Source: Ichthyophthirius multifiliis (Eukaryota > Ciliophora > Oligohymenophorea > Hymenostomatida). From it: DNA of 64,000 bases. The position numbers and the translations under genes are program-made. Of the stretch, positions 12,354-24,799 are shown piece after piece (the first letter of the stretch is position 1; each line of letters begins with the position of its first letter). The stretch is from positions 1 to 64,000 of the forward strand of contig NW_004086056.1 of assembly GCF_000220395.1 (NCBI RefSeq), given 5' to 3'. The notes beneath the pieces were generated by a model. That model did not search any database and was not told the origin of the DNA. It worked only from the letters and a program-made list of their open reading frames with translations.

Positions 12354-14124
12354 CAAATATATTTTTTAATCAGTGAATGTAAATAAAAAGGAATATATAT
12401 GTTATTTCCATAAAAGGAAAATATAAAATTACTTTTTTACAATAGTTGAAAAGAAATATAATATAAATACAAATAAAAAAATAGTTTTGAGAATAAATTA
12501 TATTATTTATAATATAAAAATTAATTATTTATAAATTTATATAATTGAAAAAATATTATTTAAAGTTATAATTAAATATTGAATAAGATAAATAACTTTT
12601 TAATATTAACATATAAATAATAAATGCATTCTTAATTTAAAATTGAGAATCATACAATAATTTTAAATATTAAAATTTGATAATATTATATAAAATAACT
12701 TATTTTTTTTTTATTTAATAATAAAATTATAAAAAAAAGATTTGAAATTATTAATTTTTATGAATATACTATAAATTAATTTTAAAAATAGATAAAACAT
12801 ATATATTTAAAAATAAATATAAAGATAAGAAGAAAAATTAAAATATAAAAATTATATATATATTTTATTATATTAAAAATATATTTGTATATATATTATA
12901 ATTATTATGATATAAATATATTATTTAATTAATAAATTAATTATTATTAATTTATAATATTTATTATATCGACACCCAAAATATAAAAATATATATAAAA
13001 CTATTTTTTTTTAATTTTAAAATAACAAAAAAATGTTTTTTTGTTATTATTTAGTTTCTTAAAAAATAAAAGAAAATCTTTTATTAATTAAATAAATGTA
13101 ATTGTAATTAAAGTAAAATTATAAATAGATAAATAATGTTAGTATGACTATAATAAATGTTCTATATTTCGATTTAAAAGTTTTTTTTTATGAAAGTAAT
13201 TAAAAAAAATTAATTTAAATTTTTGTCAATGCTAATTTTTTTAATGTACTTATTTTTAATATTAATTTTTATAAATACTTTTTTATAGATTAAATATTTA
13301 ATTAATAAAAATAATATTAAATAAACTTTATTATATGTTTGTATTTTATTTTTAGTTAGAAAAACACTAAAGAATTCAAAATAAATATAAAAATTAAAAT
13401 TAATTTTTTATTTTCAAAAATGTTAACTCTTTTTTTAATTTCTAAGTTATTAGTATCTTATTTAGACCCAAAATGGTAATAATTTGATAATTTTTGATTT
13501 GATTAATATATTAATGAATTAACAAAGCATATTCTCCGCCTGGTATAGTTAAACATATCACTTATCAATTTTTTTTTTTATAATTTATTTAAAAACCTTA
13601 TCAATAACAGAAAAAGTTAAGAAAAAACCAATAATACGTTTTTTTTTTACTATCAAGTTTTCAAATAAAAACATAAAAATACAATATGAATAAATAATAG
13701 ATTAAAAAAAAAATATTTTATACTAGAAACTAGATGAAATATTATAATTTAACCACACCTACAAAAAACAAGTAAACTCCAAGTTAGACGTTTAAAAAGA
13801 AATTTTCAAAAAACAAGATTAAGCTATTCTAAGACTCCTTTTTTTTAGTTGGATATAGATGAAATACTTGGTGATTATTGGATTTTTAGTAACTCTTGAG
13901 GGACTAAATAAGGAAAAAAAGAGAATATAAGAAACTCAAAAAAGAAGTTTAAAGTAAATTTGTAAAATATTATGCTCTTTTTAATAGATATTTTAGTTAA
14001 ATATAACGTAAAGTTTAATTAATATTAATTAATTATTGGATTCATTTATTATTTAAAAGTTAATATTATTAATTAATTTTTTATTTAATTATAAGTATAA
14101 TATAAATAATTTTTTTTTATATGT
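12354..14124. other. non-coding stretch between tail-to-tail genes
   Basis: No coding signal on either strand. It separates the 3' ends of DNAAF1 and the VNP-repeat gene. Two short patches are a little richer in G+C (around 13525-13560 and 13735-13900), but I find no tRNA arms, snoRNA boxes or ORFs in them. Confidence 0.5.
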
Positions 14125-14663
14125 TCAATCAATTTCGTTTTTCATGTAATTATTTTGGTTATCACTTTGTTAGTCTTCATAAGTTTATATTCTACGATTT
14201 TCTTTTTCGATTTGGGCTGTTCTAAGTAATTCATTGTATTCTTAGTCTTCTTTTTAATATATTTTATCGTTAAGGTATGTTTCAGATATGTTTTAGTTAA
14301 TCAATAATGCTTTTTAATTTTGTGATTGTTCTTTAAGTTTTTTTATATATTATTAATTAAATTCAATTTCTTATTTAATTATTTAGTTTTGTTTTTAAAT
14401 ATAATACAGATTCTTAATAAAAAATAAAATAAAAAAATTTGTATATTTATTTTACTTTTTCAAGAGCAATAAAAATGAGATCTTTTGGTTCTTTATGAAA
14501 TCCATAATTTTAATATTTACTTTCTTTAAAATCACATTTAATTGATTACAAAATAGATTTGAATTTTTCTTTAAAATGCCAATTTTAAAGACTCTAAGGT
14601 AAATCCCTTCTTTTTTCATCTAATTTTTATTTTATATAATCCACTATAAACCTTTATTGTCTA

Positions 14664-14706
<43 letters not shown>

Positions 14707-15421
14707 ATTATTATTATTATAATTATTATTAATATTATTATTACTACTATTGCATTTACAATTATTATTACTATTGTTTTTATATTGGTATTTAATTTAA
14801 TCCATTATTTATATTTTATGGTCCTTACATTCCTATTACAGGCTAATTTACATTAGTATTTATTACTGGATTAACTTGATTTACTGGATTAACTGGATTT
14901 ACTGGATTTACTTGATTTACTGGATTTACTACTGCATTTATTGCCGGATTAATATTATTTTACATTCCATAATTTTTAATTTTAATATTTCCTTTATTTT
15001 AGTTAATATTTGGATTATTTGCTTAAGGAATTATTTTATTTGGATTTATTTGTGTTTACAAATTTTAAGGTCCAACAATTTGACTTGTATTTATTTAAGG
15101 ATTTATATTTGCATTTATTGGTGAAACCATATTTGCATTTACTTGAGTTTGAACTATATTTGGATTAACTTATTGAATCATATTTGGATTTCCTATATTG
15201 GGATTTATTTATCCAGCAATATTTGGAGAAATATTAGGAGAAATATTAGTTTAAATATTTTAGGGAATATTGGGTATAATTTGATTTGGAGTATTTTGAT
15301 TCATTTAAGAAGGATGAACATTTGGATTTATTTATGTTCGTATATTTGGATTCATTCTCATGTTTGCATTTTATTGAATTTATTATTAAGGAGGAGGCTA
15401 TTAATAATTATTGTTTGCCAT
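14125..15421 (-). CDS. Q/N/P-rich protein with VNP repeats; C-terminal helical domain (TAF4-like?)
   Basis: ATG at 15421 (MANNNYQQPPPQQQ) to TGA at 14125-14127, one intron at 14413-14455, 417 residues. The first 220 residues are low complexity: NPN/INPN motifs, then a run of tripeptides alternating VNP and VNQ (14866-14935), then a polyglutamine tract written almost wholly with TAA codons (14660-14770). The last 150 residues are ordinary: FIVDYIKQKLDEKRRDLPQS, NWHFKEKFKSILQSIKCDF, then two amphipathic helices ending EYNELLRTAQIEKENRRIQT. A Q-rich head, a small helical region and the E.EY..LLR.A..E..N arrangement recall TAF4 of TFIID, whose C-terminus has EREILMRAAK in the same place. That is a weak, unaligned resemblance; other Q-rich transcription or RNA-binding proteins are possible. 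Confidence 0.55.
14660..14770 (-). repeat. (TAA)n polyglutamine tract
   Basis: On the plus strand this is (TTA)n with a few TTG, CTA and ATT interruptions; on the coding strand it is TAA/TAG codons in frame. Under the ciliate code it is poly-Gln; under the standard code it would be a solid block of stops. Confidence 0.8.
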
Positions 15422-15729
15422 TTAAATTTAACCTATTTATTATTGATTTTAAATTGGAGGTGAACCTCTATATCTTTCATCTATTGGATAATTATTTTAC
15501 ATTTACTTTTTTAATAAATTTTTGTTTTTGTTTTTTTTTTTTTTATAAAATAAATCTTTTTTCTATATAATTATTTATTTATTTTTTTCGTAAAATATAT
15601 ATATATATATATTAATTATTTATAATTTTTTTAAAACAATCTATTTTGATTTAAAAAAATTAATTTATATATTTTTTTTAAAAAAATAAATATATTTTAA
15701 CACTATTTATTATAAATAAATAATTACAC
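15422..15729. other. spacer between two minus-strand genes
   Basis: 308 bp of A+T with a short (TA) run near 15596-15612. No ORF of its own. It should contain the promoter of the VNP-repeat gene and the 3' end of the GBP gene. Confidence 0.5.
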
Positions 15730-17154
15730 TCATCCACAACAGCCCTTTTTTTTCTTTTTTTTTAGAAACTAATTAAATTTTGATTAATTATATATATAGC
15801 TTTATTTTTTTAAAAAAATATTACTGCTATTTCTTCTTTTAATTTCATAATTTAGTTTTCTCTTTCTTATAATTCTTCTCTTTTAATTGCTACTTTTTGT
15901 TAAAAATCGAATTCCATTTTTAATTCATTAAACTCTTTTGTTTTTTACAGAAGTAAACCTTCTAAATTATTATTTTATATTTCTATTTAAGCATTTCTTT
16001 CATCAATCCTGGATACATATTCATTTACTGTTGCTAATTACTCTTTATATAAATATTCTTTTTCTTAAAAAAGTTTTTTCTCAATTTATTAATCTTCTTT
16101 TTTTAAATCATATTTATAAGATAATTAAAGAGTTAATAATTTCATCATTTAACTATTAACTTAATTAATTGTTTTAATTAAAATTTCTGTTTTTTAAGTT
16201 CCAACTGCTTATTTTTAATATGTATCAAGAAACCTTTATTTTATTTTTTTATTAAATTTAATTTTTATTTAAATTTAACAATTGAAAATCTGTAATATAA
16301 TTTTCAATATTTTCACAAGTATATTCTTCTTAATAAATATTATCTTTTATTTTTTTAGAAATTTTATTTATCAATTCTTCATTTTCACTTTAAATTATTA
16401 TTATTTTTGTTTATATTTTTTCTTAATTTTTTTAGTTTAATAAAATGAAAATTACGTTTGAGCTAATTCTTCATTTAATTGAAAGAATTCTTTTTCTCTT
16501 TTTTGCATTATCTCAATTAACTCCTATCTTATTTAATAATAAATTTGACTTCTTTCTACAAATGATGCTATATGATCATATCTATCTAGAGCATTATCTC
16601 GTATTTCTCTAAATTTTTCTTATAAACAACAAATTCTATAGCTTTTTCTTTAGATTAAAAGTACTCTCTTAAATCACTTTCATATTATAATAATCCTACT
16701 TATTTAGCTTTATCACATTCATTTATAATAATATTTTCCCAAGCTGCTTATAAATTAGGTACTCCTTATTTACAATTAATATTATCAACAAAAGAAATCA
16801 ACAAAGAACACATCATTCTTGCATTTAAAGGCTTGTTTTTGAATATTTTAGCTTTTGTCTTTTAAAATATGATTTTTCTAAGATTATTTATTTGAGTAAT
16901 AAATTATTATTTTAATTAATTTTATGGAATATTATCGAGTTTTTATAATTTATCAATTTCATTTACAGGTCTTTATATTTTAATAATAAATTGCACATAT
17001 ATTATTTAAAATTTACTAAACAAAAGTAATACAATGTCTATCTTTAAAATATTAAAGAATACATTTCCGTATATTTTTTTATTATTTATCAGTTACATTC
17101 TTATTATTAAAATATATATAATAATTTATTTACAAGAAAAATTAAAAAAAAATA

Positions 17155-17221
<67 letters not shown>

Positions 17222-18052
17222 ACATTATCATTTAATGAATTTTCCAAATATTAATTTTCTGATATATTTCTACCTTTTTAATCTGTTATTTCTAAAACAA
17301 AGTCTCTCAAAACCCACATAAAACAAGGTGAATATTTCCACAAATCATCATCCTAAATAAAGCTTCCATATTCATCTACCACAATATTTTTGGATAGACT
17401 ACAAGTCAACCCTAGTTGAGAAATCGCGCTTTCATTAATACAACCTTTGCTATTAAACATAAAAAAGCTCGAAATAAGCATTGTCAAAGTAAATATTTTG
17501 GCATCATTATTAAAAGTGTTTGTAGATTCTACATTAGAAGATCCTTCAGTATCAATAAAAAAAATATATAAATTCTCCTATTCATTATATTATGGATCTG
17601 GCCACATCCAAATACCTTAAGTGCAGGCTTTAGTTGAAGATTCAACTTTAAATCCTATTCCTTTATCAATATTTAATAATTTATTTATAAGGGTGCTTTT
17701 TCCTGTTCTATACAAACCAACAATTGACACAAAAGCGATATTGTTTTCATCATATTATTCAAGTATTTCTAATGCTTCTTAATTTAAAAATAATGTATTA
17801 TCATTTTTATTAAAATTTATTAATTATAATGATTTTGCTTGTTGTTCCTTATATGATTGTAACATTTATATCTTTATATCATTCTGAGTTAAGTTTTTTG
17901 AGTTCAAATTTACGTGATTTGTACTTATTTTTTATATTTTTTATGATTAATCATTGTCATTTTCTTCAGAATCTTCAAATTTTTCATTAAATTTATAATC
18001 TTTTATTTTAAATAATGTAAGTAAATATATAAAATAGCTTTTTAATACTCAT
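15730..18052 (-). CDS. guanylate-binding-protein-type large GTPase with coiled-coil tail and KKKKKKGCCG C-terminus
   Basis: Dynamin-related GTPase of the GBP/atlastin (GB1/RHD3) family, which binds and remodels membranes. Exon 1 is only ATGA (18049-18052); introns fit at 18000-18048, 17100-17223, 16971-17016, 16388-16455, 16234-16279 and 15769-15824. GTPase motifs in order: P-loop GLYRTGKST (G1), TKACTQGIWMW (G2 region), DTEGSSNV (G3) and WVLRDF (G4, RD type). The GBP helical domain follows (KPLNARMMCSLLISFVDNIN, QAAWENIIINECDKAKQVG), then about 250 residues of coiled coil. The last exon encodes FLKKKKKKGCCG, a polybasic plus double-Cys end like palmitoylated termini and in the position where some animal GBPs carry CaaX. 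One base appears missing near 16608-16615 (the frame changes between EFVVYKKN and REIRDNALDRYDH, and no intron fits). G-domain identity is firm; function in this cell is unknown. Confidence 0.85.
17100..17223 (-). other. (TA)n-filled intron of the GBP gene
   Basis: GTAATATATA...TAATAAG on the coding strand, 124 nt, filled by a (TA)n run at about 17156-17220. It separates YLENSLNDN from NVTDKQQKNIRKC. Confidence 0.75.
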
Positions 18053-18648
18053 TTTTTATTTCAAGATTTTTATATAATTTCTTGTATATTTTTTTAGATG
18101 AAAAATTAAATATTAATTTTAAAATAATAAAATATTTTTGATATAAATGATTATTGCAATTATTTTTTAAAAATATTTGATATTTCAATTAATTCAATTT
18201 TAAACTAGTTTTTTTATCAATTTACATATTATTTGTCTTAATTTTCTTTAATTGTTTACTTTAGATAAGTAGAATAACATAATATTTATTTTTAAAGAAA
18301 AAATTCATATATTTTTACTATAAAATTTTAATTTCAAACTTAAAATAAAAATAAAATAAAATTAATATTTAAATTTAAATTTTTATTCCATTAGAAAAAT
18401 GATATTTTATATTTTACACCCACTATAATGTCCATCTATTATTATTATTTTGGATTTTAAGATATAAACCGCTTTTACTTATTGATAAATAAAGAATTTA
18501 AATTTTAATTATTACTATTTGGTATCAAATAATTTTATTATAATATAAATATATAAAAAAATAATAGCCAGATTTAAATAAAGAACAATTTTAATTTTGG
18601 TGTAAAAATATTAAAACAATAACTATTTTATTTTTATAAAAAAAATAT
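18053..18648. other. intergenic AT-rich spacer
   Basis: About 600 bp between the 3' end of the hydrolase and the start of the GBP gene, both on the minus strand. Nothing coding or repetitive is seen. It should hold the GBP promoter. Confidence 0.5.
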
Positions 18649-19635
18649 TCAAATTCTTTAACAAGCCCAATTTATAACTTTTGGTAAAAAATCTTATAAT
18701 TCTTCTTCATGCCAACAATCATGCCACATATTATCATAAAAAAGTACTTGTTTGTCTTCACTTTAACTTCTTTCTACTAAGTCAAATCCAACATCTGGAT
18801 CTATTAGTTTATCTAATCCCCCTTAAACAACAATAAAAGGACATTTATAATTTTCAAAAGTCTTATTACTACTATTTATAGCTTCATATATTACCTAAAT
18901 AGTTTTCAGGCACATATTACCTTTGTATGTATTTGAGTCATTTCTCATAATTTTTGTCATTAAAGGACTTTTATGGCAAGTTCCTTCATTTTTATGTCCA
19001 AAAATATGCCAATCAGGTAATATATAAACCATTAAATTTACAAATCCTAAAATTAGTTTGCTTTAGTTATGCTATATTGCAGGAGCCATCAATATAGCTC
19101 CTGCAAAAAGTTCAGGATTTTCCAAAGAAAGTCTATAAGACGTCATTCCACCCATAGAAAGACCTGCAAGGAAATATTTATACTAATCTTTACCATATTA
19201 GTCCATTATTTTTTTAACAAAAAGCTTACTATCGGCTAAATGAGTTTCCAAACTTTCTAAATATCCACTCTTTCCTTCACTTTATCCAAATCCTCTATGA
19301 TCAAAACCTACAACTATAAATCCTTTTTCCGAAAAAGCTTTTGCTATATGTGATCCATGTGCAACGCTACTATTGAGACCATGAAAAAGAAACAAAATAG
19401 CTTTTGTTAGATGATTTTCAGGCGGTAAATATCGATAAGTCTTAAGCTTTATATTTTTTTGTAATTTTTCTGAAAATACAGAGAAATCAAGGAAATCCGT
19501 TTCAGGAAATTTAAGGTCTTTTCGTGGATCTTCAAAAATAATATTCGGATCTTATTTAGCGCTGTTAATTTTAAGTAATTTATTTTTTTAGTATTCCTTT
19601 GACTTTCTATTTTATGGAATTTATTGACTTTCCAT
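18649..19635 (-). CDS. alpha/beta hydrolase, monoglyceride-lipase type
   Basis: Serine hydrolase probably cleaving monoacylglycerols or related esters. Intronless: ATG 19635, TGA 18649-18651, 328 residues. Fold landmarks in order: oxyanion-hole strand LFLFHGLNSS, GFDHRGFGQSEG after the next helix, nucleophile elbow GLSMGGM (Ser as nucleophile), Asp strand VVQGGLDKLIDP and the catalytic His in NMWHDCWHE. The HG, D-x-R-G-x-G-x-S and GLSMGG set is that of the hydrolase_4/MGLL family. No signal peptide or transmembrane helix is seen, so it is likely cytosolic or peripherally membrane bound. The exact substrate cannot be told from sequence; lysophospholipase activity is the main alternative. Confidence 0.85.
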
Positions 19636-20016
19636 TTTTAATTTTTAATTTTTTAATTATTATTTTATTGCTTTAATTTTAAATTGAATTTTTTTCAATC
19701 ATAATTTTTTTTTTCTATCTAAATATTTTTCTTCTTTTTTTTTTTTTTCTTTACTTATTCTTTAAAGGAAGAGTAACTTAAAGAAACTTTATTTTTATAT
19801 ATATATATTAAAATAAAAACAAATAATATTCACTTTTAAATGACTAAATAGTTATTTTATAATATTAAAAGAATTAATATGTCCATTTTATTTAAAAATA
19901 CATAAATAATAATATTATAAAATATAAATTTAACTTTAATTATAAATCAAAATATTTAACTTCATTTATAAAATAGATAAAAATATTAATACAAAATAAA
20001 TTAAAAATACTAATAA
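19636..20016. other. intergenic spacer
   Basis: 381 bp, A+T rich, with T runs upstream of the hydrolase start and a short TA run near 19797-19810. No gene seen. Confidence 0.5.
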
Positions 20017-22497
20017 TCAATTTAAAGCTCTATTTTAATCTATTTTATCTTTACTTTATTCATCATCATTATTAATGATGAGTTTCTCATTTTTGCTCTC
20101 TATTTAGTCTTTATTAATCTCACTTTAATTATAAATTCTGGACTAATAATATTATTCATACATGTTTTCTTCGCTTTCAATGTTTGGTAATACTCTAGCA
20201 GCACTCAAACTAATAATTAAGCAATAAAAAACTAATAAAAGTGAAGAAACAAAAAAGAAGAAATTATAAATCATAATACCATTAAGTCCTGTAACGCAAA
20301 CTGAGTTTTTTAAACGTGTAAATACTTATTTAAGAAAAGTGCAATCAATTTATTTTTAAATTCCATTATATTTATAAGTAGTTGATTTAAATAATTCTGT
20401 AAACTCTTCGTTTATTTTATAAACTTTTATTTATTTCTTTTCTATATTAATATCTAAATCATCAACTTAAGCACTTAAAGAAAACAAATCTTTTTCAATA
20501 TTTCCAAATAATTTTTACACAGATTATCTATACCTAAAAAATAGAAAAAGTAAAATACAAATAAAAAAAAGTAAAAAAATATTACTTTTATATTTAATCA
20601 TATCTAAGAAAAATATTATTACTAAAATTATTATCACATTTATTTTAAAAAGCTTAATTCTTATATCTTTCTTTAACAAATGATTCCTTAATTTTAACTT
20701 TAAGACAAACTGTAAATCCCAAATCAAACGAAACATCATTTTATTCAGTAATAACTGTTCCATAACTACAATCCTAATCTTCCCAAATCCATTAATCCCT
20801 ACTAACATTACACGTATTCTACTAGCTATTCGGCATAGAATAATCAGTCCATAAACTAAGTGATTAAACAGCACTTTGGCTTTCTTTATCTGCTGCCAAT
20901 TTTTCATTCTAAACTACATTTTGAACGAATTAAATTTTCGAATTTAAAGCTTGTTTACTCGATTTTAAGTTATAAAAATTATCAATACATTTTTCTAAAA
21001 CACTTATTTATTCAAAATATTTTTCTCCTTAAAAAAAGATTATTTATTCATTTAAAACACATTTATTTATATACTCTTTTTCAAAAGTAGGAAATCTCCC
21101 TTCTAATAAAATCTAATCTTAAACTGTACAAAATCCATTATTAATTCCAATTCCCAAGACATACATCAAAGCTGAAAAAGCAAGGCATAAAATCAAAATC
21201 CATGTCCCACAATACCAACTAAAATGTAAGAATAAAGCCATTGAATTTAATTTAAACCATCCTACTAATATGAACCCCAAAAGGCCAGAAATTACAATAA
21301 TAAGTATAAATTCGAAGAAAAACTCAATCATATTTTGGCCTATTTCAATATATGTTTTATATTTATTTAATTTAATAAGCATTTCATCTAAATATTAAAC
21401 AGCTTTTTAAGTTTAAATGTTTATTTAGTTGATTCCTTATGTACATTCTTATTATATTTTTTATTTATTTTCAAATAATTGCTAAGTTGTTTCTCCTATT
21501 TTTTCTAATAAATTGATTTTATCTTTCCTTATTTCTTACTCATTTTTTAATTGTTAAGACATAGTACCTTAAGTTGTCAAAGGACCAATTTCTTAAATAA
21601 ATTTGCAGTTTATTTCTTCTTTATGTTATTCGTTTGTTAATTAATCTATAGATGGATTTATTAGTTTTTAATTCTTTTTTTATATTTATATTTTTATTAC
21701 TTTATGTATTTTTTATTTACTTTATATTTTTCATAAAAAACAGGTATTTTATCTTCAACCTTTTAATATTCTTATAAAAGTGATTTATCATTAATTTTTT
21801 CTATTAAATGTTTTTATTCTAATTAAGAATTTATTTGCTAATAAAGAAGTTTTATGTTATCAATTCCTCCATAATTGGTTTTCCAATATTAATTTTTTTT
21901 ATTTTATATAGTCCCTAAAAGAACATTTTAAGACCAAAGTAAAGTACATTAAGCTTATTTTAAAGAATTCGGAATATTATTTGTCATAAAAACCCACCCG
22001 GAGGAAAATGCAATTAGTCCTCCAAAAATAATAATGCAAATAAAATATAAGTTTTTTTCACATTGACTTTATGTTTCTCTATTAAAATCGATTTAGCAAC
22101 ATCTCCTTAATATTTTAAAACTCGGAGTACAAAATATTTAACAACAACATATCATTTAAAATAATATACTTAACATTATTATAAGTCCAAATATTTATAT
22201 TTTTGAAAATATTTGTTAATAATAATATGGATCAATATCTTTATGTTCAAAAAGGATTTAATATATTTCATTTGGATTCTTTTAATGTATATCATATAAA
22301 ATGTTTGAATATTGGGATAATTTTTATTCTGACTAAGGCCATTAAGCATCGTCTTAAAAATTAAAATCGGAACATTATGCTGCTAACTAATTTTACTTTT
22401 CGTATTATTATTTTAATAATTCTGATGTTGTATATCTTGATTTAATGTTTAAAATTTAAAAAAATAATATTAATAAAAATTTATATGCTAATTACAT
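20017..22497 (-). CDS. prominin-like five-transmembrane protein
   Basis: ATG 22497 opens a signal peptide (MQLAYKFLLILFFQILNIKS); TGA is at 20017-20019; one intron at 20534-20585 is supported by frame. Five further hydrophobic segments follow in the prominin layout: TM1 IFGLIIMLSILFQMICCC, a short Cys-rich loop (CCCQIFCTPSF, RRCCQIDF, QCEKN), TM2 ICIIIFGGLIAFSSGWVF, a large loop with coiled-coil stretches, TM3 FEFILIIVISGLLGFILVGW, TM4 WILILCLAFSALMYVLGIGI, a second large loop with scattered Cys, TM5 FFFFVSSLLLVFYCLIISL and an acidic, charged cytoplasmic tail. Prominins mark plasma-membrane protrusions and cilia in animals, and ciliates carry many distant relatives. Assignment rests on topology and the Cys-rich first inner loop rather than strong identity; an unrelated five-TM protein is the alternative. 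Confidence 0.6.
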
Positions 22498-22669
22498 TTT
22501 TATTTTATTTTATTTTTTAATATTTAAATAAATAAAAAAATATTTTTATTTTTTTTAAATAATTTTTTTAATTAAAATTTCATGTTGTTTTTTTTTTTTT
22601 TAAATAAAAAAATAACATTTTATTTTATTAATAATTAAAAATATATATTTAAATATTTTTTATTTTTTT

Positions 22670-24657
22670 TCATATGTTAATTAATTTATTATATTATTCA
22701 AGAAAGTATTCTTGTGTACTTATAATTTCTCCTTCAAAATTTTTTTAAAAATTAAGATTAACATAAATAATTTTAATTCCCTTAGCTCTAAAAATAGTAT
22801 TTTTAAACTCAGTAATTAAATTAAATTCCGAAAAACCATCATCTCCATGAATAAAATGATAAAATCCTTAAATTTCAATACCAATTTTTTCCTAAGGTAA
22901 GTAAAAATCGATAGAGAAAATATCTTCAACTACATATTCTTTAACATATTATTTTCCAAATTATTTCAAAAAACGTTCGAATTAAACTTCATATTTAGAC
23001 TGTTTACTTTAACTAATTTAATTTTTGAAAAAAGAATAATATTTATTAAAATTTTTATTTAAAATTAATTCCTAATAAAAATTTTTAAATTAATTTTATT
23101 TATCTTTTTTTAAAATAATAAACGATTTACAAATAGAAAAAGCATTAAAAAACTCAGATTAGCCTTTGTTAATATATAAATGCTTAAAAGTAAAAAAAAA
23201 ATTCCAAAAATTTTAATTTTCAATTTAAATTCTACAAAACTAAAGACAAATTAAATTATAAAAATTAAATTTTTCCTCTTCTTTAATATTTTTAGAATTT
23301 AATATTTCCAAAACGAATTTCATTAAGTTTTCTTCGATTTCTTTTTTGTCCAAAATTTTCCTGTTTATGCAAGATAGCAAAAGTTTTCCAAAAAAATCAG
23401 TAAAAAATTAATTTCTTTAATACATTTTTAATTTATTTTCATTTAAGAAATTCTCTTAATAAAATCTTTTTGAATCTCTAAATGTATTTAGGCTTTTTCC
23501 AATTGTATAAAATAAGCTTTTAATTTAATTCATATTTAGTTTTTTTATGTTTTTTACTAAAAAATTCTCTAAATTTTATACAAAAGTTCTTTATAGAGAT
23601 TTTGAAAAACTATAAATCTCTATATTAGATAAAATATGACTTAAGTATATGTATTATGAAAAGTTTTATTCATATAAGTGAATATTTTATACACATAATG
23701 TAATTATTCTATTTAAAAAACGACCCCTTTTATTTCTAATAGTAACATATTCTTGCTTTTGAATATATTTAATTTAATATAATATAGTTATAATGCTTTA
23801 CAAATTTTAAGAATATTCAAAAGTAAAGAAACTTTCGTAATTTAACATTCCACAAAATTAATAAATAAGCTATTTTTAAAATTTATATAATAGTTATATA
23901 TCATGTTTATTATTTAGCATTTTGTCTATGAAATTTATTGAATTCCAAAAATAAAAATGTTTTAAACTTTCGTCTTTAATAAATTAATTTATTGTTTTTT
24001 GAGGATTTATTTGAATAAATATATAAGATAAGTATTCATATAGTTGCTTTTCTGGTATTTTTTCTACTTTCTTTTATTTTAATAATAAAAATATGCTCAT
24101 AAATAAATAAAGCTATTCAGTATTTTTTTAAGACTCAGGTATTTCAATAGATTTTATAAAATTTTTTTGATCTTCTGTTATTCCTTGTAAATATATAATT
24201 GATAACAAAAGATATTATAAATCTATTTTTATTTCATTTTAGGGCTTTTTTTCTAATTCATATGATTTTTAATTTATTATTTTTTATAGTTTAGGGTTTA
24301 AATCTTGTATTTAGAATGTTTTATTAGATTATGTTTCGAAAATTGAGTTATAAAATATGTTTTTTGTTGCAATTGATTAATTTTAAATTAGTTTTATTAT
24401 ATTTAAAAGTTCTTTTTTTTAATTTAATGACTATTATGTACAAAACACATATTTAGTTATGTTTATTTGTTCAAATTATTTGAATATAAGTTATAAAATC
24501 ATAAATTTTAAAATTATTTTATAATTAAAAGATATCTTGTAAAATATATTTAGTTTCTAAAGTATAAATATATTTAATTCGAATTTTTTTTCATTATTTT
24601 TGTTTATATTTTTTTATTTTAATTAAAAAAAGATTTTAAATTAAAAAGACTTTACAT
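22670..24657 (-). CDS. RAP-domain protein (FASTK-like), probably organellar RNA biology
   Basis: The C-terminal 90 residues fit the RAP domain: SKYEVQFERFLKQFG, then DIFSIDFYLPQEKIGIEIQG, FYHFIHGDDGFSEFN and TEFKNTIFRAKGIKIIYVN, matching the VDFxLPxxKIxIExxGPxHF and KNxxLRxxGxxVxxI pattern. TGA at 22670-22672. Upstream is about 550 residues of helical, Leu/Phe/Asn-rich sequence (for example LYEYLSYIFIQINPQKTINQ), as in the helical repeats of octotricopeptide or FASTK proteins. RAP proteins mostly act on mitochondrial or plastid RNA. The ATG at 24657 gives a basic, Phe/Leu/Asn-rich start (MQSLFNLKSFFNQNKKIQ) that could be a mitochondrial presequence, but the join to the main frame near 24470-24490 is not resolved, so the 5' end is tentative. 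Confidence 0.65.
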
Positions 24658-24799
24658 TTTTTACTTTAAAATGGGAAAAATTGCAAATATTTATTAAAAA
24701 TTAAAAAGTTAAATTAACAATTCAATATTTATTAGAAAATATGATGTTTTTTGTGATGATATAATCAATACGTATATAAATTTTTTACAACATAAATAA

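Noticed and set aside
13525-13565. Sequence resembling the 3' part of 5S rRNA (ccgcctggtat)
   Set aside because: Only about ten bases agree and nothing else of a 5S gene is present nearby.
14876-15570. Overlapping plus-strand ORFs rich in Trp and Ile
   Set aside because: They are complements of the NPN/VNP repeats of the minus-strand gene; the minus strand has the start, intron and TGA.
20524-21090. ORFs on both strands in this interval
   Set aside because: They are shadows of the prominin-like gene read in other frames.
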